Positions 18,202-29,151 of a DNA stretch of 64,000 nucleotides are shown here, one piece after another. Position numbers and translations under genes: made by a program. The first letter of the stretch is position 1; the number at the start of each line of letters is the position of its first letter. The notes beneath the pieces were generated by a model, which was not told where the DNA came from, did no database searches, and worked only from the letters and a program-made list of their open reading frames with translations. This DNA comes from Sphingomonas citricola. GTDB taxonomy: Bacteria; Pseudomonadota; Alphaproteobacteria; Sphingomonadales; Sphingomonadaceae. Location: contig NZ_JAHXZM010000002.1 of assembly GCF_019429535.1 (NCBI RefSeq), positions 669,387 through 733,386 on the forward strand, given 5' to 3'.

Positions 18202-19343
18202 CGCGTGCGCGCTCGTTCGTCCTCGCCGCCGGAGGTACCGGCGGTCACATGGTCCCCGCCGCCGCGCTCGGCGCCGAGTTGATGCGGCGCGGCCACCGCG
18301 TCGCGCTGGTCAGCGACGCGCGCGGCGTGCGCTTTCCGGGATTGTTCGACGGGGTGGAGACGCACGTCATCCCCGCGGGCCGCTTCGCCGGCGGCCCGGT
18401 CGGCTGGGCGAAGGCCGCGCGGCAGATGGTCGAGGGCCGCCGCACCGCGCGCGACCTCTACCGGTCGTTGAAGCCTGCCGCGGTGATCGGCTTCGGTGGC
18501 TATCCGGCGTTCCCGGCACTCTCCGCTGCCTTCGCCGCGGGCATACCGACCGCCGTGCACGAACAGAACGCCGTGCTCGGCCGCGTCAACCGTCTCGTCG
18601 CGCGCCGCGTCGACGCGATCGCAACCAGCTACCCGAACACCGAACGATTGAAGCCGGCCTACGCGAGCAAGGTCCACCTCGTCGGCAATCCGGTGCGCGA
18701 GGCGGTGCTGGCACTTCGCAGCCGTCCGTATCCGCTGTTGGAGGAAGACGGAATCTTCCGCGTGCTCGTCACCGGCGGCAGCCAGGGAGCGAGCGTGCTG
18801 AGCCAGGTCGTGCCCGACGGGCTCGCGATGCTGCCGGTGGCGTTCCGCCGCCGCTTGCAGGTGACGCATCAGGCGCGGATCGAGGACATCGATGCCGCAC
18901 GCGAGAAATATGCGAGCCTGGAGATCGCCGCCGATCTCGCCACCTATCTGCCCGACATGCCCGAACAGCTTGCCTGGGCCCATCTCGTCATCGCGCGCGC
19001 GGGCGCCTCGACGATCGCCGAGCTGACCGCCGCCGGGCGCCCCGCGATTCTCGTGCCGCTGCCCGGCGCGACCGACGACCACCAGACCGCGAACGCGCGC
19101 GCGATCACCGACGCGGGCGGCGCGCGCACGATCCCGCAGCCGCAATTCACCCCGACCGAACTCGCCAAGCAGATGCAGAAGCTTGGGCTCGATCCCGCCG
19201 CGCTCGAGAATGCCGCGGGGCGTGCGCGCGCATGCGGAATGCCCGACGCGGTCAGCGATCTCGCCGATCTGGTCGAGAGCCTCGACGCGCCGCGCGCGCC
19301 GGTCCACGTCGGGCGCGTGCGACAGAAGGAAGCATTTGCGTGA
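18198..19343 (+). CDS. murG: Lipid II synthase (UDP-GlcNAc transferase)
   Basis: 381 residues. Adds GlcNAc to lipid I on the cytoplasmic face, giving lipid II. GT-B fold: the N-terminal glycine loop is [32 protein letters not shown] and [12 protein letters not shown] follow, the linker has GNPVRE, and the C-terminal domain has [16 protein letters not shown] and [35 protein letters not shown]. The ATG overlaps the ftsW stop. A C-terminal tail of about 30 residues is longer than in E. coli (355 residues). Confidence 0.97.
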   Translation: MTRARSFVLAAGGTGGHMVPAAALGAELMRRGHRVALVSDARGVRFPGLFDGVETHVIPAGRFAGGPVGWAKAARQMVEGRRTARDLYRSLKPAAVIGFGGYPAFPALSAAFAAGIPTAVHEQNAVLGRVNRLVARRVDAIATSYPNTERLKPAYASKVHLVGNPVREAVLALRSRPYPLLEEDGIFRVLVTGGSQGASVLSQVVPDGLAMLPVAFRRRLQVTHQARIEDIDAAREKYASLEIAADLATYLPDMPEQLAWAHLVIARAGASTIAELTAAGRPAILVPLPGATDDHQTANARAITDAGGARTIPQPQFTPTELAKQMQKLGLDPAALENAAGRARACGMPDAVSDLADLVESLDAPRAPVHVGRVRQKEAFA

Positions 19344-20755
19344 AGGGCGTCGCTACCGACATCGGCACGATCCACTTCGTCGGGATCGGCGGCATCGGCA
19401 TGTCGGGCATCGCCGAGGTGATGCACAACCTCGGTTATTCGGTTCAGGGTAGCGACGTGGCGGAGGGTTATGTCGTCGAGGGACTGCGCAAGCGTGGCAT
19501 CGCGGTCACGATCGGACACGCGGCCGAGAATGTCGCGGACGCGGCAGTCGTCGTCACTTCGACCGCGGTGAAACGCGGCAACCCCGAGGTCGAGGCGGCG
19601 CTAGATCGCCGCGTCCCGGTGGTGCGCCGCGCGGAGATGCTCGCCGAACTGATGCGACTGAAATCGACCGTCGCGGTCGCTGGCACGCACGGCAAGACGA
19701 CGACGACCTCGATGGTCGCCGCGCTGCTCGACGCGGGCGGGGTCGACCCGACCGTCATCAATGGCGGGATCATCAACAGCTACGGCTCGAACGCGCGATT
19801 GGGCGCATCGGACTGGATGGTGGTCGAGGCGGACGAAAGCGACGGCAGCTTCCTGCGCCTCGACGGCACGATCGCGGTCGTCACCAACATCGATCCCGAA
19901 CACCTCGACCATTATGGCAGCTTCGAGCGTGCGAAGGACGCCTATGTCGAGTTCGTCGAGAACGTGCCCTTCTACGGCGCGGCGCTGCTCTGCCTCGATC
20001 ACCCCGAAGTGCAGGCGCTGATACCGCGCGTGCGCGACCGTCGCATCGTCACCTACGGCTTCGCGGCATCGGCCGACGTGCGCGGGGTGAACGTGTCGCC
20101 CTATCCCGGTGGTAATCGCTTCGAGGCGTTGATCCGGTCGCGCGATGGTACGACGCGTTCGATCGAGGGAATCGACCTGCCGATGCCCGGCCGCCACAAC
20201 GTGCAGAACGCGCTCGCCGCGATCGGCGTCGCGCTCGAACTCGGCATCGACGACGCGACGATCCAGCGCGGGTTCGAGAAGTTCGGCGGGGTCAAGCGCC
20301 GCTTCACCAAGGTCGGGGAGGTGACGGCAGAGCATGGCGTCGCGACGATCATCGACGATTATGGGCACCACCCGGTCGAGATCCGTGCGGTGCTCGCCGC
20401 CGCGCGCGAATCGGCGCAGGGACGCGTCATCGCGGTGGTCCAGCCGCACCGCTACTCGCGGCTCGGCAACCTGATGGAAGACTTCCAAGGTGCGTTCAAC
20501 GACGCCGACGCGGTCTACGTGACCCCCGTCTATGCCGCGGGCGAAGCACCCGTCGACGGCGTCGATGCCGACGCGCTCGTCGCCGGCCTTCGCCGTCGCG
20601 GGCACCGTGACGTGCAAACGGTCGCCGATGCCGATGCGCTCGCGGATGCGCTCGCGAGTGAGGTGCGCGGCGGAGACCAAGTCATCTGCCTCGGTGCGGG
20701 CGACATCACCAAATGGGCTGCCGCGCTCGCCTCCGCGATCGAGGCGCGCCGGTGA
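19340..20755 (+). CDS. murC: UDP-N-acetylmuramate--L-alanine ligase
   Basis: 471 residues. First amino-acid ligase of the stem peptide. The start [28 protein letters not shown] is typical, as are the ATP-binding [44 protein letters not shown] and [19 protein letters not shown] 19340 overlaps the murG stop; longer upstream frames only add sequence from inside murG. Its stop overlaps the murB start. Confidence 0.97.
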   Translation: MKGVATDIGTIHFVGIGGIGMSGIAEVMHNLGYSVQGSDVAEGYVVEGLRKRGIAVTIGHAAENVADAAVVVTSTAVKRGNPEVEAALDRRVPVVRRAEMLAELMRLKSTVAVAGTHGKTTTTSMVAALLDAGGVDPTVINGGIINSYGSNARLGASDWMVVEADESDGSFLRLDGTIAVVTNIDPEHLDHYGSFERAKDAYVEFVENVPFYGAALLCLDHPEVQALIPRVRDRRIVTYGFAASADVRGVNVSPYPGGNRFEALIRSRDGTTRSIEGIDLPMPGRHNVQNALAAIGVALELGIDDATIQRGFEKFGGVKRRFTKVGEVTAEHGVATIIDDYGHHPVEIRAVLAAARESAQGRVIAVVQPHRYSRLGNLMEDFQGAFNDADAVYVTPVYAAGEAPVDGVDADALVAGLRRRGHRDVQTVADADALADALASEVRGGDQVICLGAGDITKWAAALASAIEARR

Positions 20756-21792
20756 GCATCGCCGACCATATCCTCCCCGAAACGGGGAGGGGGACCAGCG
20801 AAGCTGGTGGAGGGGGAACGCCTCTGCCGGCATCGCCCGCGGGAATTCCCCTCCACCACCAGCCTGCGGCTGGCGGTCCCCCTCCCTATATTGGGGAGAA
20901 TAGCAACGTCCGCGGTCGCCTGACGCCCCAAGCGCCGCTCGCGCCGCTGGTCTGGTTCAAGGCGGGCGGGGCGGCAGAATGGCTGTTCGAGCCCGCCGAC
21001 GCCGACGATTTGTCCGCTTTCCTGCGCGACCTCGACCCCGCGGTGCCGGTGATGGCACTGGGTCTGGGCAGCAATCTGATCGTGCGCGACGGCGGGGTGC
21101 CGGGCGTGGTCATCCGGCTCGGCAAGCCGTTCGCGCGCGTCGAGGCGCTCGATGCGACGACGCTTCGCTGCGGCGGCGGCGCGAGCGGCATTCTCGTATC
21201 CTCGACCGCGCGCGACGCCGGGATCGCGGGCGTCGAATTCCTGCGCTCCATCCCCGGGACCGTCGGCGGCTTCGTGCGGATGAACGGTGGCGCCTACGGC
21301 CGCGAGGTGAAGGACGTGCTGGTCGAGGCCGACGTGGTACTGCGCTCGGGGGAGCGGCGGACGCTGTCGATGGACGATCTCGGTTACACCTATCGTCATT
21401 CCGAATTGCCCGACGGCGCGGTGGTGATCGCGGCGACCTTCCGTGGCCAACCCGGCGAGCCAGCTGCGATCCAGGCGGAGATGGACCGTATCGCCGCCGC
21501 GCGCGAGGCGTCGCAGCCGCTGCGCTCGAAGACCGGCGGCTCGACCTTCAAGAACCCCGACGGGCACAAGGCGTGGGCATTGGTCGACCAAGCCGGCTGT
21601 CGCGGCAAACGCCTGGGCGACGCACAGGTCAGCGACAAGCACACCAACTTCCTTCTGAACGTCGGGCAGGCGACCAGCGCTGATATCGAGGCGCTGGGCG
21701 AGGAGGTCCGCGCCGCTGTGAAAGCGACGAGCGGGGTGACGCTCGAATGGGAGATACAGCGAGTGGGCGTTGGCGTGAGTGGGGCGGCATGA
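20752..21792 (+). CDS. murB: UDP-N-acetylenolpyruvoylglucosamine reductase with in-frame repeat insertion
   Basis: 346 residues. FAD enzyme that reduces UDP-GlcNAc-enolpyruvate to UDP-MurNAc with NADPH. The FAD domain has [13 protein letters not shown] and [19 protein letters not shown], the proton-donor serine is in [10 protein letters not shown] and the C-terminal Glu is in LEWEI (type II MurB, no Tyr loop). GTG 20752 overlaps the murC stop. After seven residues (VSIADHI) a 42-codon insertion (residues 8-49, Gly/Pro-rich) interrupts what would be a normal N-terminus resuming at [20 protein letters not shown]. The insertion is exactly the palindromic element 20773-20898. Without it the protein is about 304 residues, the usual size. 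It lies before the FAD fold, so activity is probably kept. Confidence 0.94.
   Translation: MSIADHILPETGRGTSEAGGGGTPLPASPAGIPLHHQPAAGGPPPYIGENSNVRGRLTPQAPLAPLVWFKAGGAAEWLFEPADADDLSAFLRDLDPAVPVMALGLGSNLIVRDGGVPGVVIRLGKPFARVEALDATTLRCGGGASGILVSSTARDAGIAGVEFLRSIPGTVGGFVRMNGGAYGREVKDVLVEADVVLRSGERRTLSMDDLGYTYRHSELPDGAVVIAATFRGQPGEPAAIQAEMDRIAAAREASQPLRSKTGGSTFKNPDGHKAWALVDQAGCRGKRLGDAQVSDKHTNFLLNVGQATSADIEALGEEVRAAVKATSGVTLEWEIQRVGVGVSGAA
20773..20898 (+). repeat. 126-bp palindromic repeat inserted in frame in murB
   Basis: The ends are CTCCCC (20773-20778) and GGGGAG (20893-20898). The left arm contains GGAGGGGGACC and GGTGGAGGGG, and the right arm contains the complements CCCCTCCACC and GGTCCCCCTCC. 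Each arm also holds a small hairpin (CCAGCGAAGCTGG on the left, CCAGCCTGCGGCTGG on the right). The whole forms an inverted repeat with arms of about 45-53 bp around a loop of about 25 bp. Elements of this GGGGAGGGGGACC-type are, to my recollection, common between genes in sphingomonads and other Alphaproteobacteria. The length is a multiple of three and lies exactly in register with murB codons 8-49. Confidence 0.9.
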
Positions 21793-22757
21793 ACGGGGCG
21801 TTGCACATCGCGGTGCTGATGGGCGGCTGGTCGGCGGAGCGTGAGGTGTCGCTGTCGTCGGGGGCGGGCGTCGCGGAGGCGCTCGAATCGCTCGGCCACC
21901 GCGTGACGCGGATCGACATGACGCGCGACGTCGCGGCGCGGCTGGCGGAGGCGAACGCCGATCTCGTCTTCAACGCGCTTCACGGCACCCCCGGTGAGGA
22001 CGGCAGCGTCCAGGGGCTGATGGACCTGATGGGCCTCGCCTACACGCATAGCGGGATGGCGACCTCGGTCATCGCGATCGACAAGGTACTGACCAAGCAG
22101 GCGCTGGTGCCGCACGGTATACCGATGCCGGGTGGGCGGATCGTCAAGTCGGCCGACGTGTTCGAGGCCGACCCCCTCGCGCGGCCCTACGTGCTCAAAC
22201 CCGTCAACGAAGGCTCGTCGGTCGGCGTCGCGATCGTCACCGATCAGGGCAATTACGGCAACCCGATCGCGCGCGACGCGAAGGGACCGTGGGCCGAATT
22301 CGAGGAACTGCTCGCCGAGCCTTACGTGCGCGGGCGAGAATTGACGACCGCGGTGCTTGGCGGCGCCGACGGCCCGCGCGCGCTCGGTGTCACCGAGCTG
22401 CGGCCGAAGTCGGGCTGGTACGATTACGACGCCAAATACACCGACGGGATGACCGAGCATCTGTTTCCCGCCCCGATCCCCGATGAAATCACGCAGGCGT
22501 GCATGGCGCTGGCGGTCGACGCGCACCGACTGCTCGGCTGCCGCGGCGCGAGCCGTTCCGATTTCCGCTGGGACGACGAGCGCGGCGTCGAGGGACTGTT
22601 CCTGCTCGAGGTCAATACCCAGCCCGGGATGACGCCCTTGAGCCTCGTTCCCGAACAGGCGCGTCACACCGGCATGAGCTACCCCGAGCTTGTTCAGGCG
22701 ATCGTCGACGAAGCACTGCGCGATGCTGCCGGGCGGCAAGGCAAGCGCGCACCATGA
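21789..22757 (+). CDS. ddl: D-alanine--D-alanine ligase
   Basis: 322 residues, ATP-grasp enzyme making the D-Ala-D-Ala dipeptide for MurF. VLMGGWSAEREVSLSSG opens the fold, ALHGTPGEDGSVQGLMDLMGLAYTHSGMATS gives the first substrate-binding loop, YVLKPVNEGSSVGV the nucleotide and omega-loop region and LEVNTQPGMTPLSLVPEQ the metal-binding end. The ATG at 21789 overlaps the murB stop and is preferred to the in-frame upstream GTG-type starts. Its stop overlaps ftsQ. Confidence 0.96.
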   Translation: MNGALHIAVLMGGWSAEREVSLSSGAGVAEALESLGHRVTRIDMTRDVAARLAEANADLVFNALHGTPGEDGSVQGLMDLMGLAYTHSGMATSVIAIDKVLTKQALVPHGIPMPGGRIVKSADVFEADPLARPYVLKPVNEGSSVGVAIVTDQGNYGNPIARDAKGPWAEFEELLAEPYVRGRELTTAVLGGADGPRALGVTELRPKSGWYDYDAKYTDGMTEHLFPAPIPDEITQACMALAVDAHRLLGCRGASRSDFRWDDERGVEGLFLLEVNTQPGMTPLSLVPEQARHTGMSYPELVQAIVDEALRDAAGRQGKRAP

Positions 22758-23683
22758 GCCGCACGATCCGACGCGAACCCGCCAGCGCGCCGCGCCGCAC
22801 CGTCAATCGTCGCAAGCCAGCGCCGAAGAAGACGTTCGGGCAGCGCGTGATGGCGAAATTGCCAATCAGCGAGGCGTTCGTGCGCCGCGCCGTGACCTGG
22901 TCGCTGCTCGGCGCAGGCGGGGCGGCGGCGATTGCGGTCGCGACATGGATCGGCATTCCGTCCGCGATCGGCATCGGCATCGCCGAGACCGCGGCGCAGG
23001 CGGGGCTCCGCGTAGAGCAGGTCGACATCACGGGGCTGAAGCGGATGGACCGCGAGACGGTCTACGCGGTCGCGCTCGAACAACCCTCGCGCGCGATGCT
23101 GCGGCTCGATCTGGAGGCGGTGCGCCAGCGGCTGCTCGCCTACGGCTGGATCGAGGACGTGTACGTCTCGCGTCGCCTGCCCGACCGGTTGCTGATCCAC
23201 GTTACCGAGCGCGAGCCCGCGGCGGTGTGGCAGGACAACGGGCAACTGACGCTCATCGACGCGGGCGGTCGCCTGCTCGCGCCGGTCGATCGCGCCAACA
23301 TGCCCAATCTGCCGCTGGTGATCGGCCCTGGCGCCGATCGGCAGGAGCCCGCCTATCAGGAGCTGCTCGCGGCGACGCCGGGCCTGCGCCGTCGGATCAA
23401 GGCGGCCGCCTGGGTCGGCAATCGCCGCTGGGACCTGACCTTCGATACCGGCGAGACGCTGGCACTGCCGCAGGACGGCGCGCGCGAGGCGCTGGTCAAG
23501 TTCGCGTCGATGGAGCGCGCGAGCCCGCTGCTCGGCAAGGGCTGGCTGCGCTTCGACATGCGCGATCCGGCAAAGCTCGTCGCGCGCAAGCCTGGGCAGG
23601 AGGCGCAGGGGAGCGCGCCGAGCGATACGCCCGAAACGTCGGAAGCACGCGCGGCGCGACCGCTCGGCGCCGGCGACGTATAA
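22754..23683 (+). CDS. ftsQ: Cell division protein FtsQ
   Basis: 309 residues. A basic cytoplasmic tail of about 45 residues precedes one membrane helix (WSLLGAGGAAAIAVATWIGIPSAIG), then a POTRA domain (LRVEQVDITGLKRMDRETVYAVAL) and the beta domain (VSRRLPDRLLIHVTEREPAAVWQDNGQLTLIDAGGRLL). FtsQ links early and late divisome proteins through FtsL and FtsB. ATG 22754 overlaps the ddl stop. A low-complexity tail of about 30 residues ends the protein. Confidence 0.94.
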   Translation: MSRTIRREPASAPRRTVNRRKPAPKKTFGQRVMAKLPISEAFVRRAVTWSLLGAGGAAAIAVATWIGIPSAIGIGIAETAAQAGLRVEQVDITGLKRMDRETVYAVALEQPSRAMLRLDLEAVRQRLLAYGWIEDVYVSRRLPDRLLIHVTEREPAAVWQDNGQLTLIDAGGRLLAPVDRANMPNLPLVIGPGADRQEPAYQELLAATPGLRRRIKAAAWVGNRRWDLTFDTGETLALPQDGAREALVKFASMERASPLLGKGWLRFDMRDPAKLVARKPGQEAQGSAPSDTPETSEARAARPLGAGDV

Positions 23684-23708
23684 GCGGGGGCATGAGGGGG
23701 CAGGGCAG

Positions 23709-24968
23709 ATGGCGAAACCGGCACCGGAAGGATTGATCACCGCGCTCGACATCGGGTCGTCGAAGGTGTCCGCGATGATCGCGCAGAAGGGCGACGGCGG
23801 CGAGCTCGTCGTGCTCGGTACCGGGCAACGCGAGAGCCGCGGGGTCAAGCGCGGCTATATCGCCGACATGCAGGCGACCGAGGTCGCGGTGCGCGAAGCG
23901 GTCGAGCAGGCGGAACGGATCGCGGGCGTCGCGATCGAGAATGTTTGGGCGGGCTTCTCGGCCGGCGGCCTCGTCAGCGACGAAGCGTTCATCGAGGCCG
24001 AACTCGGCGGCACGCGGATCGAGCAGGCCGATATCGACGCCTTGTTGCAGGAGGGCCGCCAGGCGATCGATCCGCAGGGCCGCATGGTGCTCCACGCGCA
24101 GCCCGCGCTCTACACGCTCGACGGACTGAACGGCGTCAAGAAGCCGCTCGGGCTCCACGCCGATCGGCTTGGGGTCCACATCCACGTCATCGCCGCCGAC
24201 GGCTCGCCGGTGCGCAATCTCGACCTGTGCGTCCGCTCGGCGCATCTGGAGGTCAAGTCGATCATCGCCGCGCCGGTGGCGACGGGCCTTGCCTGTCTGA
24301 CGCAGGAGGAGCGCGATCTGGGCGTCGCGCTGGTCGAGATCGGCGCGGGGATCACCAACGTGTCGCTGTTCGCGGGCGAGATGCTGGTGGGGTTGAAGTC
24401 GATCCCGATCGGCGGCGCGGACATCACCGACGACATCGCCTCCGCCTTCGGCACGACCCGGTTGCAGGCCGAGCGGATCAAATGCTTCCACGGCTCCGCC
24501 AATGCGTCTCCGCGCGACAATCACGAAATGGTGACGATCCGCGAGCGCAGCGAGGTCGAGGACAATGATTCGCTCCAGATCACCAAGGCGGCGCTAATCG
24601 CGGTGATCCGCCAGCGGCTCGAGGCGCTGATCGGCGAGGTGCAGGCCGCGCTGAAGGAATTGCGCTTCGAGGGGCCGGTCGGGCGGCAGGTCGTCATCAC
24701 CGGCGGCGGTGCCGAATTGAAGGGCATCGCCGACTATGCGCAGCAGCTGCTCGGCCGGTCGGTGCGCGTGGGGCGACCGCGCGGGCTCACCAACCTGCCC
24801 GAGGCGCATTCGGGGCCGGGGTTCGCGACGCTCGCTGGCCTCGCCTATTTCGCCGCCGCCGATCCGATCGACCTGCGCGGCGTCGCGCCCAAGCAGCAGA
24901 CGGTCCACCGCAGCAAGGGCTGGCGGGGATTGCGCCGGCTGATCCAGGCCGCGAAAGCGAATTATTAG
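23709..24968 (+). CDS. ftsA: Cell division protein FtsA
   Basis: 419 residues, actin-like ATPase that tethers FtsZ to the membrane. Phosphate loops are ITALDIGSSKVSAMIA at the start and VEIGAGITNVSLFAG near 215. The 1C-domain region is around 85-165, and VVITGGGAELKGIADYAQ is near 335. The C-terminal amphipathic helix (GWRGLRRLIQAAKANY) is the membrane-targeting sequence. ftsQ ends 25 bp upstream and ftsZ begins 116 bp downstream, the largest gap inside the cluster. Confidence 0.97.
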   Translation: MAKPAPEGLITALDIGSSKVSAMIAQKGDGGELVVLGTGQRESRGVKRGYIADMQATEVAVREAVEQAERIAGVAIENVWAGFSAGGLVSDEAFIEAELGGTRIEQADIDALLQEGRQAIDPQGRMVLHAQPALYTLDGLNGVKKPLGLHADRLGVHIHVIAADGSPVRNLDLCVRSAHLEVKSIIAAPVATGLACLTQEERDLGVALVEIGAGITNVSLFAGEMLVGLKSIPIGGADITDDIASAFGTTRLQAERIKCFHGSANASPRDNHEMVTIRERSEVEDNDSLQITKAALIAVIRQRLEALIGEVQAALKELRFEGPVGRQVVITGGGAELKGIADYAQQLLGRSVRVGRPRGLTNLPEAHSGPGFATLAGLAYFAAADPIDLRGVAPKQQTVHRSKGWRGLRRLIQAAKANY

Positions 24969-25033
24969 AACATTTGCCGATTCGGGTGGGTTTTCGCTGG
25001 TGCGTTGACCATCCATGTGAAAAATAAGCCAAC

Positions 25034-25062
25034 GCCCCGTTCACAATCAAAAAAGCGGGGGC
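25034..25062 (+). promoter_or_regulatory. Possible hairpin in the ftsA-ftsZ leader
   Basis: The 116-bp ftsA-ftsZ gap is the only AT-richer gap in the cluster. GCCCC at 25034-25038 can pair with GGGGC near 25058-25062 around an A-rich loop just before ftsZ, and TTGACC at 25005-25010 could be a -35 for a separate ftsZ promoter, although no good -10 sits at 16-18 bp. This suggests independent control of ftsZ but is weak. Confidence 0.25.
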
Positions 25063-25084
25063 TTGTGACCGGAGTAAACAGGCG

Positions 25085-26674
25085 ATGAGCATCGAATTCA
25101 TTGCGCCCGACGTCGACGATCTGACGCCGCGCATCACCGTCGTCGGCGTGGGGGGCGCGGGCGGCAATGCGATCGCGAACATGATGCGCGCGGACGTGCA
25201 GGGTGTGAACTTCCTCGTCGCCAATACCGACGCGCAGGCGCTGCGCTCGTCGGAGGCGGAGCAGAAGATCCAGCTCGGCACGAAGATCACCGGCGGCCTG
25301 GGCGCCGGCGCGCGGCCCGAGATCGGGCGCGCCGCGGCCGAAGAGTCGATCGACGAACTGTCGCGGCTGCTCGAGGGCAGCCACATGTGCTTCATCGCGG
25401 CGGGCATGGGCGGCGGCACCGGGACCGGCGCGGCCCCCGTCATCGCCAAGGCGGCGCGCGACATGGGCATCCTGACCGTCGGCGTCGTGACCAAACCGTT
25501 CAGCTTCGAGGGCAACCGTCGCGGCAAATCGGCCGAGGCGGGCATCGAGGAACTGCAGAAGTTCGTCGACACGCTGATCGTCATCCCGAACCAGAATCTG
25601 TTCCTCGTCGCGAACGCCAACACGACGTTCAAGCAGGCGTTCGAGATGGCCGACGAGGTGCTGCAACAGGGTGTGCGCGGCATCACCGACCTGATGGTCA
25701 TGCCCGGCCTCATCAACCTCGATTTCGCCGACGTCCGCTCGGTGATGCAGGAGATGGGTAAGGCGATGATGGGAACGGGCGAAGCCGACGGCGACGACCG
25801 CGCGATCATCGCGGCGCAGAAGGCGATCGCCAACCCGCTGCTCGACGGCGTGTCGATGCAGGGCGCGAAGGGCGTCATCGTCTCGATCACCGGCGGCGAG
25901 GACATGCGCCTGCTCGAGGTCGACGAGGCGGCGAACCACATCCGCGAACTGGTCGATCCCGACGCCAACATCATCTGGGGCTCGGCATTCAATCCCGACC
26001 TCGAGGGCAAGATCCGCGTCTCGGTCGTCGCCACCGGGATCGAGAGCGTGGGGCAGCCCGACAAGCCCGGCAGCGGTGCCGCGGTGCCGGTGCAGAGCGA
26101 GCCCGCACGTCCGTTCAGTTTCTCGGCGCCGCGCCGCGCGGAGCCTGCCGCCGCCGCGCCGACGCCCGCTCCTGCGCCGGCCCCCGTCGCGCCGCAGCAG
26201 AGCCACGCGCCCGCACCCCAGCCGAGCTATCAGCCGGCCGCCCCGGCGCCTGCCGCACCGAATGCGGCACCGCGCGGTTACGCGGGCTACGAGCCGTCAC
26301 AGCCCGTTCCGCAGAGCGACGCGCTGGCGCAGGGCGTCGTACCGCAGGCGCAGGTCGATGCCGCAACCAATGCGAGCGACGACGAATTGCTGCTCGGCTC
26401 CGACGCGATGCTCCCCGAGGCGAACGCCCCGCAGGCAGCACTCGCGCAGCCCGGCGCGCCGGCAGTGGGCGACCACGGTGACGCACCGCGCCGCCGCTTC
26501 CTCGCGCCCGAGGGTAACGAGGAAGCGCCGCCGCAGCCGCGCGTGAAGCTCGGCGGTACGCTGTTCGAGCGAATGCAGAACGCCACCCGCGGTGCGCCGC
26601 GCACGGGTGACGCATCGGCCGACACGCCCGGCACCGATCTGCCGCGCTTCCTGCACCGGCAGAACAACCAGTAA
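25085..26674 (+). CDS. ftsZ: Cell division GTPase FtsZ
   Basis: 529 residues. Tubulin-like GTPase forming the Z ring. The nucleotide-binding parts are [16 protein letters not shown], the signature [22 protein letters not shown] and the T7 catalytic loop [11 protein letters not shown]. The globular core ends near residue 315 with IESV. A linker of about 190 residues, rich in Ala, Pro and Gln and probably unstructured, leads to the conserved C-terminal peptide ([12 protein letters not shown]) that binds FtsA. E. coli FtsZ is 383 residues; the difference is all in the linker, which is characteristically long in Alphaproteobacteria. Confidence 0.98.
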   Translation: MSIEFIAPDVDDLTPRITVVGVGGAGGNAIANMMRADVQGVNFLVANTDAQALRSSEAEQKIQLGTKITGGLGAGARPEIGRAAAEESIDELSRLLEGSHMCFIAAGMGGGTGTGAAPVIAKAARDMGILTVGVVTKPFSFEGNRRGKSAEAGIEELQKFVDTLIVIPNQNLFLVANANTTFKQAFEMADEVLQQGVRGITDLMVMPGLINLDFADVRSVMQEMGKAMMGTGEADGDDRAIIAAQKAIANPLLDGVSMQGAKGVIVSITGGEDMRLLEVDEAANHIRELVDPDANIIWGSAFNPDLEGKIRVSVVATGIESVGQPDKPGSGAAVPVQSEPARPFSFSAPRRAEPAAAAPTPAPAPAPVAPQQSHAPAPQPSYQPAAPAPAAPNAAPRGYAGYEPSQPVPQSDALAQGVVPQAQVDAATNASDDELLLGSDAMLPEANAPQAALAQPGAPAVGDHGDAPRRRFLAPEGNEEAPPQPRVKLGGTLFERMQNATRGAPRTGDASADTPGTDLPRFLHRQNNQ

Positions 26675-26678
26675 AATA

Positions 26679-26713
26679 CGAGGCGGCCGCGCGCGACCGG
26701 CGCGGCCGCCTCG
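26679..26713 (+). terminator. Hairpin after ftsZ, end of the dcw cluster
   Basis: A 13-bp perfect stem, CGAGGCGGCCGCG at 26679-26691 and its complement at 26701-26713, encloses a 9-base loop and starts 4 bp after the ftsZ stop. The T-tract is poor (TT only), so termination may be partial, but this is the natural end of the cluster. Confidence 0.7.
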
Positions 26714-26822
26714 TTCCGGCTGCATGACCCAGCATATTCGTCGCCGTCGCGGCTCGTTTCGCCGCACGGGTTGACCCGCGTCATTGCCGGGCGACGCTTC
26801 AACGGCTTTAGCATTGTACGAC

Positions 26823-29126
26823 ATGCGTTTTCCGATGCTTTATTCCGCGTCGCTGCTGCTCGCCGGCGTCGCGCTCCCGCTTCCGCTCGCCGCACAGGCG
26901 GTGGTGCAGCCGCTGCCGGGCACGACCGATGCCGACAAGCTCGCCGATCTGGTCCGCCAGATCGGGCGCAATCCGCGCGACGTCGGCGCGCTCGTTGACG
27001 CAGGCGACCTGTCGGCGAAGCTGGGCGACACGACCGCGGCGGCGTCGCTCTACAAGCGCGCGTCGCAAGTCGACCCCAATAACGCACGCGTTCAGGCGGG
27101 GATCGCGCGCATCCTCGTCAACGGCGAGCATCCGGGCGAGGCGCTGCACTACTTTAACCAGGCCGAGCGTGCCGGACTGTCGCCGGCGCTGTTCGCCGAC
27201 GATCGCGGCCTTGCTTACGACCTGATCGGCGAGCAGGACCGCGCGCAACGTGATTATCGCCTCGCGCTCGCGCGGTCGGGGCAGGACAATGAGGACGAGG
27301 TGCGTCGCCGCTACGCGCTGTCGCTCGGTATCTCGGGGCGCAAGGACGAGGCGCTGCAGCAGATTGACGCGCTGCTGCGCAAGAGCGACCGCGGGGCGTG
27401 GCGCGCGCGCGCCTTCGTGCTGGCGATGAACGGTGACGCGGCGGGTGCGAACCAGATTGCGACGACGATGATGCCAGCCGGGATGGCGGGCGGCCTCGCG
27501 GCATTTTTTACCCGCTTGCCGACGCTGTCGCCCGCGGACCGCGCCTTCGCCGTCCATTTCGGCGAAGTGGCGCCGACGCCCGAGCGGATCGCCGACGCGC
27601 GGCTGGTGCCGCCGTTGCCCGCGCTCGGCCCCGACCCCTATGCCCCGCGGCCCGCGCCCGTTCAGCTGGCCGCCCAGTCGGTCGCGACGCCCGCGCAATC
27701 GGCGCGTGGCAGCCGTCGCGGTCGCGACGCGCGTCAGGTCGCCGCGGCGACGAGGCAGGCGCGATCGACCCCACCAGCGCAGGTCGCGACAATTACGTCG
27801 GCAGCCTTGCCCCAGCCGGTGACCCAGCCCGCGCCAGCGCCGACGCAGCTCGCGCAGGTTCCCGCACCGCTACGCCCGGCCCCAGCGCCGCAACCGGGCG
27901 CGGCATTGTCGCCGGTACCGGTCGGCTCCGCCGTCGCGCCGACACAGCTCGCCTCGGCAACGATCTCCGCGCGCCCGACCTACACGCCGCAGACCACCGC
28001 GCCGTCGATCGCGAGCAATCTCGCCGCCGCGGCCGAGACGCGTACGACGGTGCCGAGCTCCACCACATCCTTCGGCAGCGCCAGCTCGGCCGCGCTGGCG
28101 AATAACTTGGTTCGCAGCCAGGTGGTTGCGACCCCGTCGCCTGCGCCGGCAAACGTCGCGAGTGTTGCGCATGTTACGCCCGCGTCCAACCCGGCTCCGT
28201 CACCCGCGAGCGGCAGCGCAGCGCCCGCCACCACCGGCCTCCCCACAGCATCGTCGCCGGCGGTGCAAGTCGCCGCGGCCAGCGCGCAGCCGGTCGCGCC
28301 GCCATCGGCCCGCCCCGCCACGCCGCCGCGGCTGGAGAATGAGGACACGATCCTCGCTCGCATCGTCGCCAACATCTCGATCCCCGCGTCCGAACTGGGG
28401 GTGGCACCGATGCCCGGCGCCGCATCGCAACCGGGTTCCGCCGCGACGATCGACGAGGCCGCCGTCGCAGCCGAACGCAACGCCGCCGCGGTCGAGCGGC
28501 GCCGTGAGCGGGCGGCAGTTGCGACGGTCGAGCCGCGCGCGCACGCGAACGCATCAGCGAAGCTCGCCGCGACCAAGTCGGATATTACCGGCGGGGCGAA
28601 GAGCCGCCCGGCCGCGGCCGAGGAACGCGCCTCGCCGACATCGCGCCGGGCGGGGAAAGCGAAGGAAGAGGTCGCCGAGACCGACACCGACACGCCGGCG
28701 TCCAAGCGCGCGACGACACGCGTGGCGGGTAGGAAGGCGAAATCGGACGAGCCGAAGCTGACACCGAAACAGGCGGCGGCGAAGGCAAAGGCCGATGCGA
28801 AGGAACTCGCCGACGCGAAAGCCGCCGCGGCCGAGAAGAAGGCGGCACGCGCCGAGCCCGAGCGTTATTGGGTCCAGGTCGCGGGCGGCGCCACCGAGGG
28901 CGACCTGCGCAAGGCGTGGAAGAACGTGCGGGCGAAATCGTCGCTGCTTGCCAGCCGAGGGGGCTATACGACACCGCTGCGTGCCACCAATCGCGTCGTG
29001 ACCGGTCCGTTCAAGACCCAGGCGGAGGCGCAGGCGATGGTCAACAAATTGTCGAAGGATGGCGTCTCCGCCTTCACCTTCACCAGCGAGGCCGGACAAA
29101 AGATGACCAAGCTGGGCGAGAAGTGA
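26823..29126 (+). CDS. TPR and SPOR domain exported protein
   Basis: 767 residues. ATG 26823 gives a signal peptide ([22 protein letters not shown]). Residues about 30-210 form tetratricopeptide-like repeats ([44 protein letters not shown] and following). A low-complexity Ala/Pro/Thr stretch of over 350 residues follows, then a Lys/Ala-rich charged segment, and a C-terminal SPOR domain ([22 protein letters not shown] to [11 protein letters not shown]). SPOR domains bind denuded glycan at the septum, so a role near the division site or in cell wall turnover is likely. Its position directly after ftsZ fits. The exact role is unknown. Confidence 0.8.
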   Translation: MRFPMLYSASLLLAGVALPLPLAAQAVVQPLPGTTDADKLADLVRQIGRNPRDVGALVDAGDLSAKLGDTTAAASLYKRASQVDPNNARVQAGIARILVNGEHPGEALHYFNQAERAGLSPALFADDRGLAYDLIGEQDRAQRDYRLALARSGQDNEDEVRRRYALSLGISGRKDEALQQIDALLRKSDRGAWRARAFVLAMNGDAAGANQIATTMMPAGMAGGLAAFFTRLPTLSPADRAFAVHFGEVAPTPERIADARLVPPLPALGPDPYAPRPAPVQLAAQSVATPAQSARGSRRGRDARQVAAATRQARSTPPAQVATITSAALPQPVTQPAPAPTQLAQVPAPLRPAPAPQPGAALSPVPVGSAVAPTQLASATISARPTYTPQTTAPSIASNLAAAAETRTTVPSSTTSFGSASSAALANNLVRSQVVATPSPAPANVASVAHVTPASNPAPSPASGSAAPATTGLPTASSPAVQVAAASAQPVAPPSARPATPPRLENEDTILARIVANISIPASELGVAPMPGAASQPGSAATIDEAAVAAERNAAAVERRRERAAVATVEPRAHANASAKLAATKSDITGGAKSRPAAAEERASPTSRRAGKAKEEVAETDTDTPASKRATTRVAGRKAKSDEPKLTPKQAAAKAKADAKELADAKAAAAEKKAARAEPERYWVQVAGGATEGDLRKAWKNVRAKSSLLASRGGYTTPLRATNRVVTGPFKTQAEAQAMVNKLSKDGVSAFTFTSEAGQKMTKLGEK

Positions 29127-29151
29127 TCCGTCGGGTCGAGACACACGCAGC

